Origin: Lachnospiraceae bacterium
GTDB lineage: Bacteria > Bacillota > Clostridia > Lachnospirales > Lachnospiraceae
DNA length: 7,320 bases
Assembly: GCA_014804385.1 (NCBI GenBank)
Contig: JAAUZW010000037.1
Span: 49,463-56,782, forward strand
Direction: 5' to 3'
Positions within the stretch are counted from its first letter, which is position 1. Every line of letters starts with the position of its first letter. Of the stretch, positions 1 to 5,619 are shown in pieces. Under the pieces are notes generated by a model. That model worked only from the letters and a program-made list of their open reading frames with translations. It did no database searches and was not told the DNA's origin. The position numbers were made by a program, and so were the translations under genes.

Positions 1-1044
1 ATGCATGATATGGAGCTGTCGGAGAAGCTTCTTGCCATTGCCCGGGCGGGCGCAGGCGTCAACAATATTCCGCTGGAGAAATGTGCAGAGAAAGGTATCG
101 TAGTGTTCAATACCCCCGGCGCCAATGCAAACGGCGTCAAGGAACTGGTGATCGCTGGTATGCTTTTAGCTTCCCGTGATGTAGTAGGCGGTATCGAGTG
201 GGTGAAAGATAATCAGGCAGACGAGAATGTGGGCAAGAGCGCTGAGAAGGCAAAGAAGAACTTTGCCGGGACAGAAATCTCAGGAAAGAAGCTGGGTATC
301 ATTGGTCTGGGTGCGATCGGCGTCAGGGTGGCCAATGTGGCAAAGCATTTGGGCATGGAGGTTTACGGGTATGATCCCTATGTGTCTGTGGATGCAGCCT
401 GGAACTTAAGCCGCGACGTGAAGCATGTGCTGCATGTGGAGGAAATCTATGCGGAGTGTGACATCATTACCATTCATGTGCCGTTGATGGACGCTACGAA
501 GGGCATGATAAACGCAGATGCTCTTTCCCAGATGAAAGAAGGCGTAATCCTCTTAAACTTTGCCAGAGATCTGTTGGTAGATGAAAAAGCGGTGCTGGAC
601 AGCATCCGTGCAGGGAAGGTGAGAAAGTATGTTTCGGATTTCCCCAATTCGACCACGGCAGGGCAGGAGGGCTGTATCGTAATCCCTCATCTTGGCGCGT
701 CCACGGAGGAGTCCGAGGACAACTGTGCGGTGATGGCTGTCAAGCAGATGAAGGATTATCTGGAAAACGGCAATATCGCCAACAGCGTCAACTATCCCAG
801 GTGTGATATGGGGATTTGTGAGCAGGCCGGTCGTGTGGCCATTTTCCACAAGAATATTGCCAATATGATCACCAAGTTTACTGCATGCTTTGGTGACAAT
901 AATATCAATATTTCTGATATGACAAATAAATCCAAAGGAGAAGTGGCTTACACCATGCTGGATATCGAGACGCCGGCATCGGGAGAGATTATTGAGAAGC
1001 TGCAGTCTATCGATGGGGTGTTCAGAGTCAGGGTAGTAAAGTAG
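1..1044 (+). CDS. serA: D-3-phosphoglycerate dehydrogenase, 3' part (5' end outside window)
   Basis: This cytoplasmic enzyme oxidises 3-phosphoglycerate to 3-phosphohydroxypyruvate with NAD, the first step of serine synthesis. 347 residues are visible. The Met at position 1 is probably internal: the text begins inside the N-terminal substrate domain (ARAGAGVNNI at 14-23, NTPGANANGVKE at 37-48), and clostridial relatives have about 40 residues before this point. The NAD-binding glycine motif GLGAIG is at residues 102-107, followed by the acidic end of beta-2 (YGYDPY). The catalytic Arg of the 2-hydroxyacid dehydrogenase family is probably R189 (NFARD) and the catalytic His H230 (IPHLGAST). A C-terminal ACT domain covers about 278-347, with no extra intervening domain, so this is a short-type PGDH. 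The usual EP-containing loop before the catalytic His is replaced by DFPNSTTAGQEG, so the catalytic Glu is not obvious. A hairpin terminator follows 36 bases after the stop. Function confident; regulation by serine through ACT is inferred. Confidence 0.95.
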   Translation: MHDMELSEKLLAIARAGAGVNNIPLEKCAEKGIVVFNTPGANANGVKELVIAGMLLASRDVVGGIEWVKDNQADENVGKSAEKAKKNFAGTEISGKKLGIIGLGAIGVRVANVAKHLGMEVYGYDPYVSVDAAWNLSRDVKHVLHVEEIYAECDIITIHVPLMDATKGMINADALSQMKEGVILLNFARDLLVDEKAVLDSIRAGKVRKYVSDFPNSTTAGQEGCIVIPHLGASTEESEDNCAVMAVKQMKDYLENGNIANSVNYPRCDMGICEQAGRVAIFHKNIANMITKFTACFGDNNINISDMTNKSKGEVAYTMLDIETPASGEIIEKLQSIDGVFRVRVVK

Positions 1045-1080
1045 CAGACGCGGGTTTGCGAGTAATATGTGGGTGAACTG

Positions 1081-1118
1081 AAAAAAGCCTGCCGGATGTG
1101 GTTCCGACAGGTTTTTTT
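1081..1118. terminator. Bidirectional terminator between serA and the convergent small gene
   Basis: CCTGCCGGA (1088-1096) pairs with TCCGACAGG (1103-1111) apart from one central C/A mismatch, leaving a six-base loop. Seven Ts follow on the plus strand (1112-1118), and six As precede it (1081-1086), which become the U run for minus-strand transcripts. It lies 36 bases after the serA stop and 15 bases beyond the stop of the convergent gene, so one hairpin can serve both. Inferred from sequence shape only. Confidence 0.85.
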
Positions 1119-1133
1119 ATGCGCGGGATGCAA

Positions 1134-1424
1134 TCAATTTAGCCGGTTCGCGATGGAAGAAAAGTCCGCACCCTCCTCGTCATCCAGGGTGGCCTGCAGT
1201 TTTTTGTCTGCTTCCACGGCGGCCTCGCTGGCCAGATCCATATAGCGGATAAAAATATCCTCCACGGAGGAGCCGATTTCTTTGGCAATCTCCTCCATAA
1301 CGGGCTTTAGGGCTTCCAGCTGAAAAGAGATCCGGGTCTTCTGGGGGTCGATATCAGCAAGAGCCTCCTCCGCATAGGCGTTGATCCGGTCTAAGATTTT
1401 TTTATCTTCAGGGCTCATATCCAT
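1134..1424 (-). CDS. Small acidic protein of unknown function (96 residues)
   Basis: I do not recognise this protein. It is soluble-looking, with no signal peptide, membrane segment, Cys or Trp, and is probably mostly helical. It is strongly acidic: 23 Asp/Glu against 11 Lys/Arg. The N-terminal half has amphipathic spacing (KKILDRINAYAEEALADI), and the end has an acidic patch (DDEEGAD, residues 81-87). It is supported as a real gene by a ribosome binding site (AAAGGA), an extended -10 promoter upstream and a hairpin terminator just downstream. The start is uncertain: the first ATG (1424) is only 3 bases from the AAAGGA, whereas the ATG two codons later (1418) sits 9 bases away, so the protein may begin MSPEDKK and have 94 residues. 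It is transcribed toward serA and away from the DUF1015-glgB operon. There is no DNA-binding motif that would make it an obvious regulator of that operon. Confidence 0.75.
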   Translation of the reverse strand: MDMSPEDKKILDRINAYAEEALADIDPQKTRISFQLEALKPVMEEIAKEIGSSVEDIFIRYMDLASEAAVEADKKLQATLDDEEGADFSSIANRLN

Positions 1425-1427
1425 TTG

Positions 1428-1433
1428 TCCTTT
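1428..1433 (-). promoter_or_regulatory. Ribosome binding site that bears on the start of the small acidic gene
   Basis: The minus strand reads AAAGGA here. The spacing is 3 bases to the ATG at 1424 but 9 bases to the in-frame ATG at 1418. The usual spacing of about 5-9 bases favours the second ATG, giving a protein two residues shorter. Confidence 0.6.
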
Positions 1434-1447
1434 CTTGGTTTTTATTG

Positions 1448-1464
1448 GCAGTGCAATGCACTGC
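1448..1464. repeat. Perfect 17-bp palindrome in the leader of the small acidic gene
   Basis: GCAGTGCA, a single A, then TGCACTGC: eight perfect base pairs around one central base. It falls about 11-27 bases downstream of the predicted minus-strand start site and ends 14 bases before that gene's ribosome binding site. It could be a repressor operator, or as RNA a tight hairpin before the ribosome binding site. No U run follows on either strand, so it is not an intrinsic terminator. Confidence 0.7.
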
Positions 1465-1481
1465 TCATTGCCATCGCGTAC

Positions 1482-1510
1482 ATTTTATCACGATTCCCTT
1501 GTGATGCCTA
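1482..1510 (-). promoter_or_regulatory. Predicted sigma-A promoter of the small acidic gene
   Basis: On the minus strand, -35 TAGGCA (1510-1505, 4 of 6) and -10 TAAAAT (1487-1482, 5 of 6) are separated by 17 bases, with a TGA extension just before the -10. The predicted start is near 1475, giving a leader of about 50 bases that contains the 17-bp palindrome. Confidence 0.6.
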
Positions 1511-1527
1511 GCGTAATTTGTTAAAAT
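1499..1527 (+). promoter_or_regulatory. Predicted sigma-A promoter of the DUF1015-glgB operon
   Basis: -35 TTGTGA (1499-1504, 4 of 6) and -10 TAAAAT (1522-1527, 5 of 6) are 17 bases apart, with an extended -10 TGT. The predicted start is near 1534, about 39 bases before the ATG. Its -35 abuts the -35 of the opposing promoter, so polymerase can probably occupy only one at a time. Confidence 0.6.
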
Positions 1528-1572
1528 AAATACATATATTACCATGCGACAGGCAGAGAAGAAAGGAAAACT

Positions 1573-2838
1573 ATGGCAAAAATAAATCCATTTCGGGCCA
1601 TCAGACCCAGGGATGATCTGGCAGAGTGCATTGCGGCCCTGCCCTATGATGTCTATAACAGAGAAGAGGCCAGGGTGGCCGTTTCGGGAGACGAATATAC
1701 TTTTCTGAGAATAGACCGGCCGGAGACACAGTTTCCGGTGGACTATGATATGTATGCGCCTGAGGTTTATGAGAAAGCGCGGGAAATGCTAGATCAGATG
1801 ATACGGGACGGGCTTTTCATACAGGAGCAGAAAAGTGCATACTATGTGTATGAACTTGTGATGGATGGCAGATCTCAGGTGGGGATCGGCGCCTGTGCTT
1901 CGGTGGATGATTATGATGCCCAGGTGATCAAAAAGCATGAAAATACCCGGGCTGACAAGGAGGCTGACCGTATCCGTCATGTGGACGTGTGCAGCGCCCA
2001 GACGGGGCCGATCTTTCTGGCCTACCGCAGACGGGAGGAGATTGAGCGGGAGGTGCAGACCGCTATGACTGAGACGCCGGTCTATGACTTTACGACGGCT
2101 GACGGGATCACACATCGGCTTTGGGTGATCGATGATGAGGCGGCCGTTAGGCGCATTCAAGAGGCTTTTTTGCAGGTGGAATCCATTTACATCGCGGACG
2201 GACATCACAGATGCGCCTCGGCAGTGCAGGTGTCGAAGAAGAGACGAGCGGTGTATCCTGATTACACGGGACAGGAAGAGTTCAATTTCTTTTTGTCTGT
2301 GTTGTTTCCGGATGATCAGCTCATGATCATGGATTACAACCGTGTGGTGAAAACAGTGGCTGATCTTGATAAGGAGAAGTTCTTTCAGTGTATAAGAAAA
2401 GCCTTTGCGGTGGAGGAGATGGGAAGGACGTCTTACAAGCCGCAGAAGAAGGGCGAGATCGGCATGTACCTGGAGGAAACCTGGTATCGCCTTACAATAA
2501 ATAACGAGTGTTACACAGGAGATCCGGTGGGGGATCTGGATGTGGCAATCCTACAGAAGTATCTTTTGGAACCGATTTTGGGTATTGTAGATCCGAAGGT
2601 GGATGACAGGATCGATTTTGTGGGAGGCATTCGAGGACTGGAGGAGCTGGAGCGGCGGGTACACACGGATGCGAAGGTGGCATTTGCCATGTATCCCACC
2701 GATATTCATGAACTCTTTGCCGTGTCTGATGCGGGGAAGCTGATGCCGCCCAAATCCACATGGTTTGAGCCGAAGCTCAGGAGCGGTCTCTTGATACACA
2801 GGATAGAATCATTTACGGAAAGGGAAGGTGGCAGATGA
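1573..2838 (+). CDS. DUF1015 family protein (COG4198 type), possibly serine-linked
   Basis: A cytoplasmic protein of 421 residues, full length for DUF1015, with no signal peptide or membrane segment. The family hallmarks I recognise are the N-terminal PFRAIRP with ALPYDVYN (6-29), IKKHENTRADKEADR (119-133), YIADGHHR (206-213) and the C-terminal MPPKSTWFEPKLRSGL (391-406). The start is set by AAAGGA five bases before the ATG. The biochemical role is not settled as far as I know. The DGHHR signature and position near serA are reminiscent of ParB/sulfiredoxin-like free-serine kinases such as SerK, so a role in serine phosphorylation or serine-derived metabolism is a hypothesis, not an identification. 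The stop overlaps the glgB start by four bases (ATGA), which implies one transcript and coupled translation. The family call is firm; function unknown. Confidence 0.9.
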   Translation: MAKINPFRAIRPRDDLAECIAALPYDVYNREEARVAVSGDEYTFLRIDRPETQFPVDYDMYAPEVYEKAREMLDQMIRDGLFIQEQKSAYYVYELVMDGRSQVGIGACASVDDYDAQVIKKHENTRADKEADRIRHVDVCSAQTGPIFLAYRRREEIEREVQTAMTETPVYDFTTADGITHRLWVIDDEAAVRRIQEAFLQVESIYIADGHHRCASAVQVSKKRRAVYPDYTGQEEFNFFLSVLFPDDQLMIMDYNRVVKTVADLDKEKFFQCIRKAFAVEEMGRTSYKPQKKGEIGMYLEETWYRLTINNECYTGDPVGDLDVAILQKYLLEPILGIVDPKVDDRIDFVGGIRGLEELERRVHTDAKVAFAMYPTDIHELFAVSDAGKLMPPKSTWFEPKLRSGLLIHRIESFTEREGGR

Positions 2839-5393
2839 ATAAAAGATTATATAAACTGATGAATTGGGCGGAGATAGAGGGCGTTGTCTATTCGGAAACG
2901 GATGATCCCCATGCCATTCTGGGAGCCCACGTGACAGGAAATTCGGTGTTGGTGCAGACTTTTCAGCCCGGTGCCAAGAGTGTGCGGCTGCAGCTTTTGG
3001 AGGGAGATAAGAGTTATCGGATGGAGCAGGTTGATGAGGAGGGGTATTTTGCCCTGCTTATGACGGGAAAGAACATTCCCGCATACGAGTATGTGGTGGA
3101 GGCGGAGAACGGAAGCCTGAAGAAAGTGAAGGATGCCTACAACTTTGCCCCTCAGATCACCAGACAGGATACGGAAAAATTCAATGCGGGAATCCATTAC
3201 AGTGTCTATGAGAAGCTGGGAGCGCATCCCTGTGTGCTGGACGGTACGGCAGGCACCTCTTTTGCCGTCTGGGCGCCGAATGCCCAGCGGGTCAGTGTGG
3301 TAGGAGATTTTAACGGCTGGGACGGCAGAGTACATCAGATGAAGCGGCTCTGGGATTCCGGGATCTTTGAGATCTTTATCCCCGATGTAAAGGCGGGAGA
3401 CTGCTATAAGTTTGAGATCAAGGTAAGGAGCGGTCTTGTTTACCTGAAGGCGGATCCTTATGGCTTTGGCGCACAGTTTCGGCCGGACAGCGCCTCGGTG
3501 GTGCGGGATATCACGGGCTTTTCCTGGAAGGACAGCAAGTGGATGAAGGAGAGAGCGTCCCTTCAGAATGAAGATAAACCTATGAGTGTTTATGAGGTCT
3601 ATCTGGGATCCTTTGAGAAGCCTTCTGATGGCAGAGAGTTTTATAATTACCGGGAGCTTGCGCCGAAGCTGATCGACTATGTGAAAAAGATGGGATATAC
3701 CCATGTGGAGCTGATGCCGGTGATGGAGCACCCTCTGGATGCCTCCTGGGGCTATCAGGTGATCGGTTACTATGCGCCGACAGCCCGTTACGGTACGGCG
3801 GAGGATTTTATGTATTTTATGGATGAGATGCACAGAGCCGGGATCGGTGTGATTTTAGACTGGGTACCGGCGCATTTCCCCAGAGATACCTATGGTCTGT
3901 CAAACTTTGACGGCACCTGCCTGTATGAGCATCAGGATCCCAGACAGGGTTTTCATCCCCATTGGGGAACGCTGATCTATAATTACGGACGGCCTCAGGT
4001 GAGCAACTATCTGATCGCCAACGCGTTGTACTGGGTGGAAAAATACCATGCGGACGGCATCCGTATTGATGCGGTGGCCTCCATGCTCTATCTGGATTAT
4101 GGTAAAAATGACGGCGAGTGGGTGGCAAATATCTACGGTGGTCATGAAAATCTGGAGGCGGTGGAGCTTCTCAAGCATCTGAACTCTATCATGAAAAAGA
4201 GAAATCCCGGGGTCTTGATGATCGCGGAGGAATCAACGGCATGGCCGAAGATCACGGGGGCTCTTGATGAGGATGGTCTGGGATTCGATCTGAAGTGGAA
4301 TATGGGCTTTATGAATGACTACCTGGGCTATATCACTACGGATCCTTTCTTCCGGTCAGGGAGACACAACGATCTTACCTTTAGTATGATCTATGCCTAC
4401 AGTGAGAAATTTATGCTGGTGTTATCCCATGATGAGGTGGTGCATGGTAAGGGGACGCTGCTTGGCAGGATGCCGGGAGAACGGGCGAAACAGTTTGCCA
4501 ATCTGCGGTTGACCTACGCATACCACATGACCCATCCGGGCAAGAAACTGTTTTTCATGGGACAGGACATCGGAGAGTATGACGAGTTCAATGAGAAGCG
4601 GGCCGTGGAGTGGGAGCTTTTAGAAAATAATGATCACAAAAAGCTGAATAATATGGTGGCGGCCTTGAATAAGTTTTATGTGTCTTCTCCTGCCCTTTAT
4701 GAGAAGGATACCTCATGGGAGGGCTTTGAGTGGATCAACTGTATTACACCGAATGCCTGTATGTTGTCTTATGTCCGTAAGGGCAGCGATGTGAAGGATA
4801 TGTTGGTAGTGGTGGCAAACTTTGCCGACACAAAGCAGGAGTTTCGCGTGGGCGTGCCCTGCGAGGGAAAATACCGGGAGGTCTTTAACACAGACGACGA
4901 GGACTACGGTGGAAGTGGTATACTGAATCCGGGGATCTTTGATGCGCTGGAGATGGAGTGGGACGGCAAACCATACGCCATTGATATGGTGAGCGCGCCT
5001 CTGAGCATCAGTATTTTCTCCTATACACCTTATACTAAGGAAGAAAAAGCGGAGATAGAGCGCAGACGGGCCGAGGAACGCCGCTTGGCAAAAGAGGCTG
5101 AAGAACGCCGTCTGGCAAAGGAGGAGGCTGACCGCACAGCGCAGGAGGCCGCAGAGGCTAAGGAGCAGGCCAGGAGAGCGGCTGAAGAGGCCAGAGAGCT
5201 GGCGAAAAAGGCGGCTGCCGAGGTAAAGGCGAGAGAAAAAGCCGCGGCTCTGCTGGCGAAAAAGGCTGAGGAGGCGGCACAGAAGCTGCAGGCTTTGACA
5301 GAAAAGCAAAAAACTGCCGGGGAGAGCGCCGCGGCTAAAAAGAAGCCCGCAGCAAAACGAAAGACAACAAGTAAGAAGACAACAGAGAAATAA
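2835..5393 (+). CDS. glgB: 1,4-alpha-glucan (glycogen) branching enzyme with an extra C-terminal tail
   Basis: This enzyme cuts an alpha-1,4-glucan chain and rejoins it through an alpha-1,6 link, making glycogen branches in the cytoplasm. Order of parts: N-terminal beta domain (about 18-110); CBM48 (about 135-225, with FAVWAPNAQRVSVVGDFNGWD); GH13 barrel (about 250-600); C-terminal beta domain to about 733; then a tail (734-852). Catalytic residues are D412 (GIRIDAVASM), E465 (IAEES) and D533 (LSHDEV); their spacings of 53 and 121 match E. coli GlgB D405/E458/D526. The core is complete. The tail is about three quarters Ala, Glu, Lys and Arg, looks like a charged helix or coiled coil, and ends in a Lys-rich segment (AAKKKPAAKRKTTSKK). 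The start overlaps the DUF1015 stop by ATGA, with GGAAGG a few bases upstream. No other glycogen genes are in view. No U-run terminator follows the stop; transcripts may run into the tRNA unit. Confidence 0.97.
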   Translation: MNKRLYKLMNWAEIEGVVYSETDDPHAILGAHVTGNSVLVQTFQPGAKSVRLQLLEGDKSYRMEQVDEEGYFALLMTGKNIPAYEYVVEAENGSLKKVKDAYNFAPQITRQDTEKFNAGIHYSVYEKLGAHPCVLDGTAGTSFAVWAPNAQRVSVVGDFNGWDGRVHQMKRLWDSGIFEIFIPDVKAGDCYKFEIKVRSGLVYLKADPYGFGAQFRPDSASVVRDITGFSWKDSKWMKERASLQNEDKPMSVYEVYLGSFEKPSDGREFYNYRELAPKLIDYVKKMGYTHVELMPVMEHPLDASWGYQVIGYYAPTARYGTAEDFMYFMDEMHRAGIGVILDWVPAHFPRDTYGLSNFDGTCLYEHQDPRQGFHPHWGTLIYNYGRPQVSNYLIANALYWVEKYHADGIRIDAVASMLYLDYGKNDGEWVANIYGGHENLEAVELLKHLNSIMKKRNPGVLMIAEESTAWPKITGALDEDGLGFDLKWNMGFMNDYLGYITTDPFFRSGRHNDLTFSMIYAYSEKFMLVLSHDEVVHGKGTLLGRMPGERAKQFANLRLTYAYHMTHPGKKLFFMGQDIGEYDEFNEKRAVEWELLENNDHKKLNNMVAALNKFYVSSPALYEKDTSWEGFEWINCITPNACMLSYVRKGSDVKDMLVVVANFADTKQEFRVGVPCEGKYREVFNTDDEDYGGSGILNPGIFDALEMEWDGKPYAIDMVSAPLSISIFSYTPYTKEEKAEIERRRAEERRLAKEAEERRLAKEEADRTAQEAAEAKEQARRAAEEARELAKKAAAEVKAREKAAALLAKKAEEAAQKLQALTEKQKTAGESAAAKKKPAAKRKTTSKKTTEK
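5070..5123 (+). repeat. Tandem 27-bp duplication coding for AEERRLAKE twice in the GlgB tail
   Basis: Two adjacent 27-base units (5070-5096, 5097-5123) encode the identical nonapeptide AEERRLAKE at residues 746-754 and 755-763. They differ at five bases, all silent. This suggests an older duplication kept under selection at the protein level, or codon drift after repeat expansion. Confidence 0.85.
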
Positions 5394-5398
5394 TAAAA

Positions 5399-5451
5399 AT
5401 CTCTTGCAAAATAGACTATTCCATCATATAATAGTCATTGTTGTAAGAGAT
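5399..5451. repeat. 53-bp imperfect palindrome between glgB and tRNA-Thr, over the tRNA promoter
   Basis: Centred on 5425. The outer arms ATCTCTTGCAA (5399-5409) and TTGTAAGAGAT (5441-5451) pair at 11 positions with one G-T. The inner arms GACTATT (5414-5420) and AATAGTC (5430-5436) pair perfectly about the same centre. As RNA from glgB read-through it would form a long stem; as DNA it spans the tRNA -35 and -10. There is no T run after it, so it is not a classic terminator. Confidence 0.75.
5404..5432 (+). promoter_or_regulatory. Strong predicted promoter of the tRNA-Thr gene
   Basis: -35 TTGCAA (5404-5409, 4 of 6), a 17-base spacer, and a perfect -10 TATAAT (5427-5432). The predicted start is near 5439, about 15 bases before the mature tRNA 5' end, which suits a stable RNA gene with a short 5' leader removed by RNase P. 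Confidence 0.75.
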
Positions 5452-5453
5452 AT

Positions 5454-5526
5454 GCTGGAATAGCGCAGTCGGTAGCGCAACTGATTCGTAATCAGTAGGT
5501 CGAGGGTTCGAGTCCCTTTTCCAGCT
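5454..5526 (+). tRNA. tRNA-Thr, anticodon CGU
   Basis: Full cloverleaf by eye: acceptor GCTGGAA (5454-5460) with TTCCAGC (5519-5525); D stem GCGC/GCGC (5463-5466, 5475-5478); anticodon stem ACTGA/TCAGT (5480-5484, 5492-5496) with loop TTCGTAA and anticodon CGT at 5487-5489; variable loop AGGTC; T stem GAGGG/CCCTT with loop TTCGAGT. The discriminator is T (5526), and the CCA end is not encoded, so it must be added after transcription. It reads the Thr codon ACG, which is the commonest Thr codon in the visible nrdD (12 of 31). Confidence 0.95.
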
Positions 5527-5528
5527 TA

Positions 5529-5556
5529 AAAGACCCGTGAGAACGGGTCTTTCTTT
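5529..5556 (+). terminator. Terminator of the tRNA-Thr unit
   Basis: AAAGACCCG (5529-5537) pairs perfectly over nine bases with CGGGTCTTT (5544-5552), loop TGAGAA, followed by CTTT. It begins three bases after the tRNA 3' end and may also stop glgB read-through. Confidence 0.9.
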
Positions 5557-5572
5557 ATGCAAAAAATAAACC

Positions 5573-5619
5573 CCACAATAACTTGACATAATATTTTGGC
5601 GTGATACAATATATAGTAT
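5573..5619. promoter_or_regulatory. Putative pair of NrdR boxes at the nrdD promoter
   Basis: The proximal site ATACAATATATAGTAT (5604-5619) matches the known NrdR-box consensus acaCwAtATaTwGtgt at 14 of 16 bases and lies over the -10. A weaker site, CCACAATAACTTGACA (5573-5588, 10 of 16), lies over the -35. Their starts are 31 bp apart, with a 15-bp gap, which is the usual spacing of paired NrdR boxes (about three helical turns). This implies repression of nrdD by the NrdR ATP-cone repressor. The proximal site is convincing; the distal one is supported mainly by its spacing. Confidence 0.75.
5583..5610 (+). promoter_or_regulatory. Predicted sigma-A promoter of nrdD
   Basis: A perfect -35 TTGACA (5583-5588), a 16-base spacer, and -10 TACAAT (5605-5610, 5 of 6) with an extended TGA. 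The predicted start is near 5617, giving a leader of about 80 bases. Both boxes are covered by the putative NrdR sites. Confidence 0.8.

Noticed and set aside
1510..1540. TATATT near 1541 with TTGTTA at 1518 as an alternative operon promoter
   Set aside because: The spacer would be only about 11-12 bases, too short for sigma-A; the TTGTGA/TAAAAT pair at 17 bases fits better.
2847..3833. Long minus-strand open frame (328 residues) opposite the start of glgB
   Set aside because: It lies wholly inside the antisense of a clearly conserved gene, is rich in His, Leu, Ile and Arg as antisense frames of GC-biased genes are, and shows no family motif.
4713..5309. Minus-strand 198-residue open frame opposite the GlgB C-terminus and tail
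   Set aside because: The Leu/Ser/Cys-rich text is the mirror of the Ala/Glu/Lys/Arg tail. The plus-strand frame continues directly from GlgB without a break.
5454..5560. tRNA-Thr as an integration site for a mobile element
   Set aside because: No integrase, no direct repeat of the tRNA 3' end and no accessory genes are visible; both flanks are ordinary housekeeping genes.
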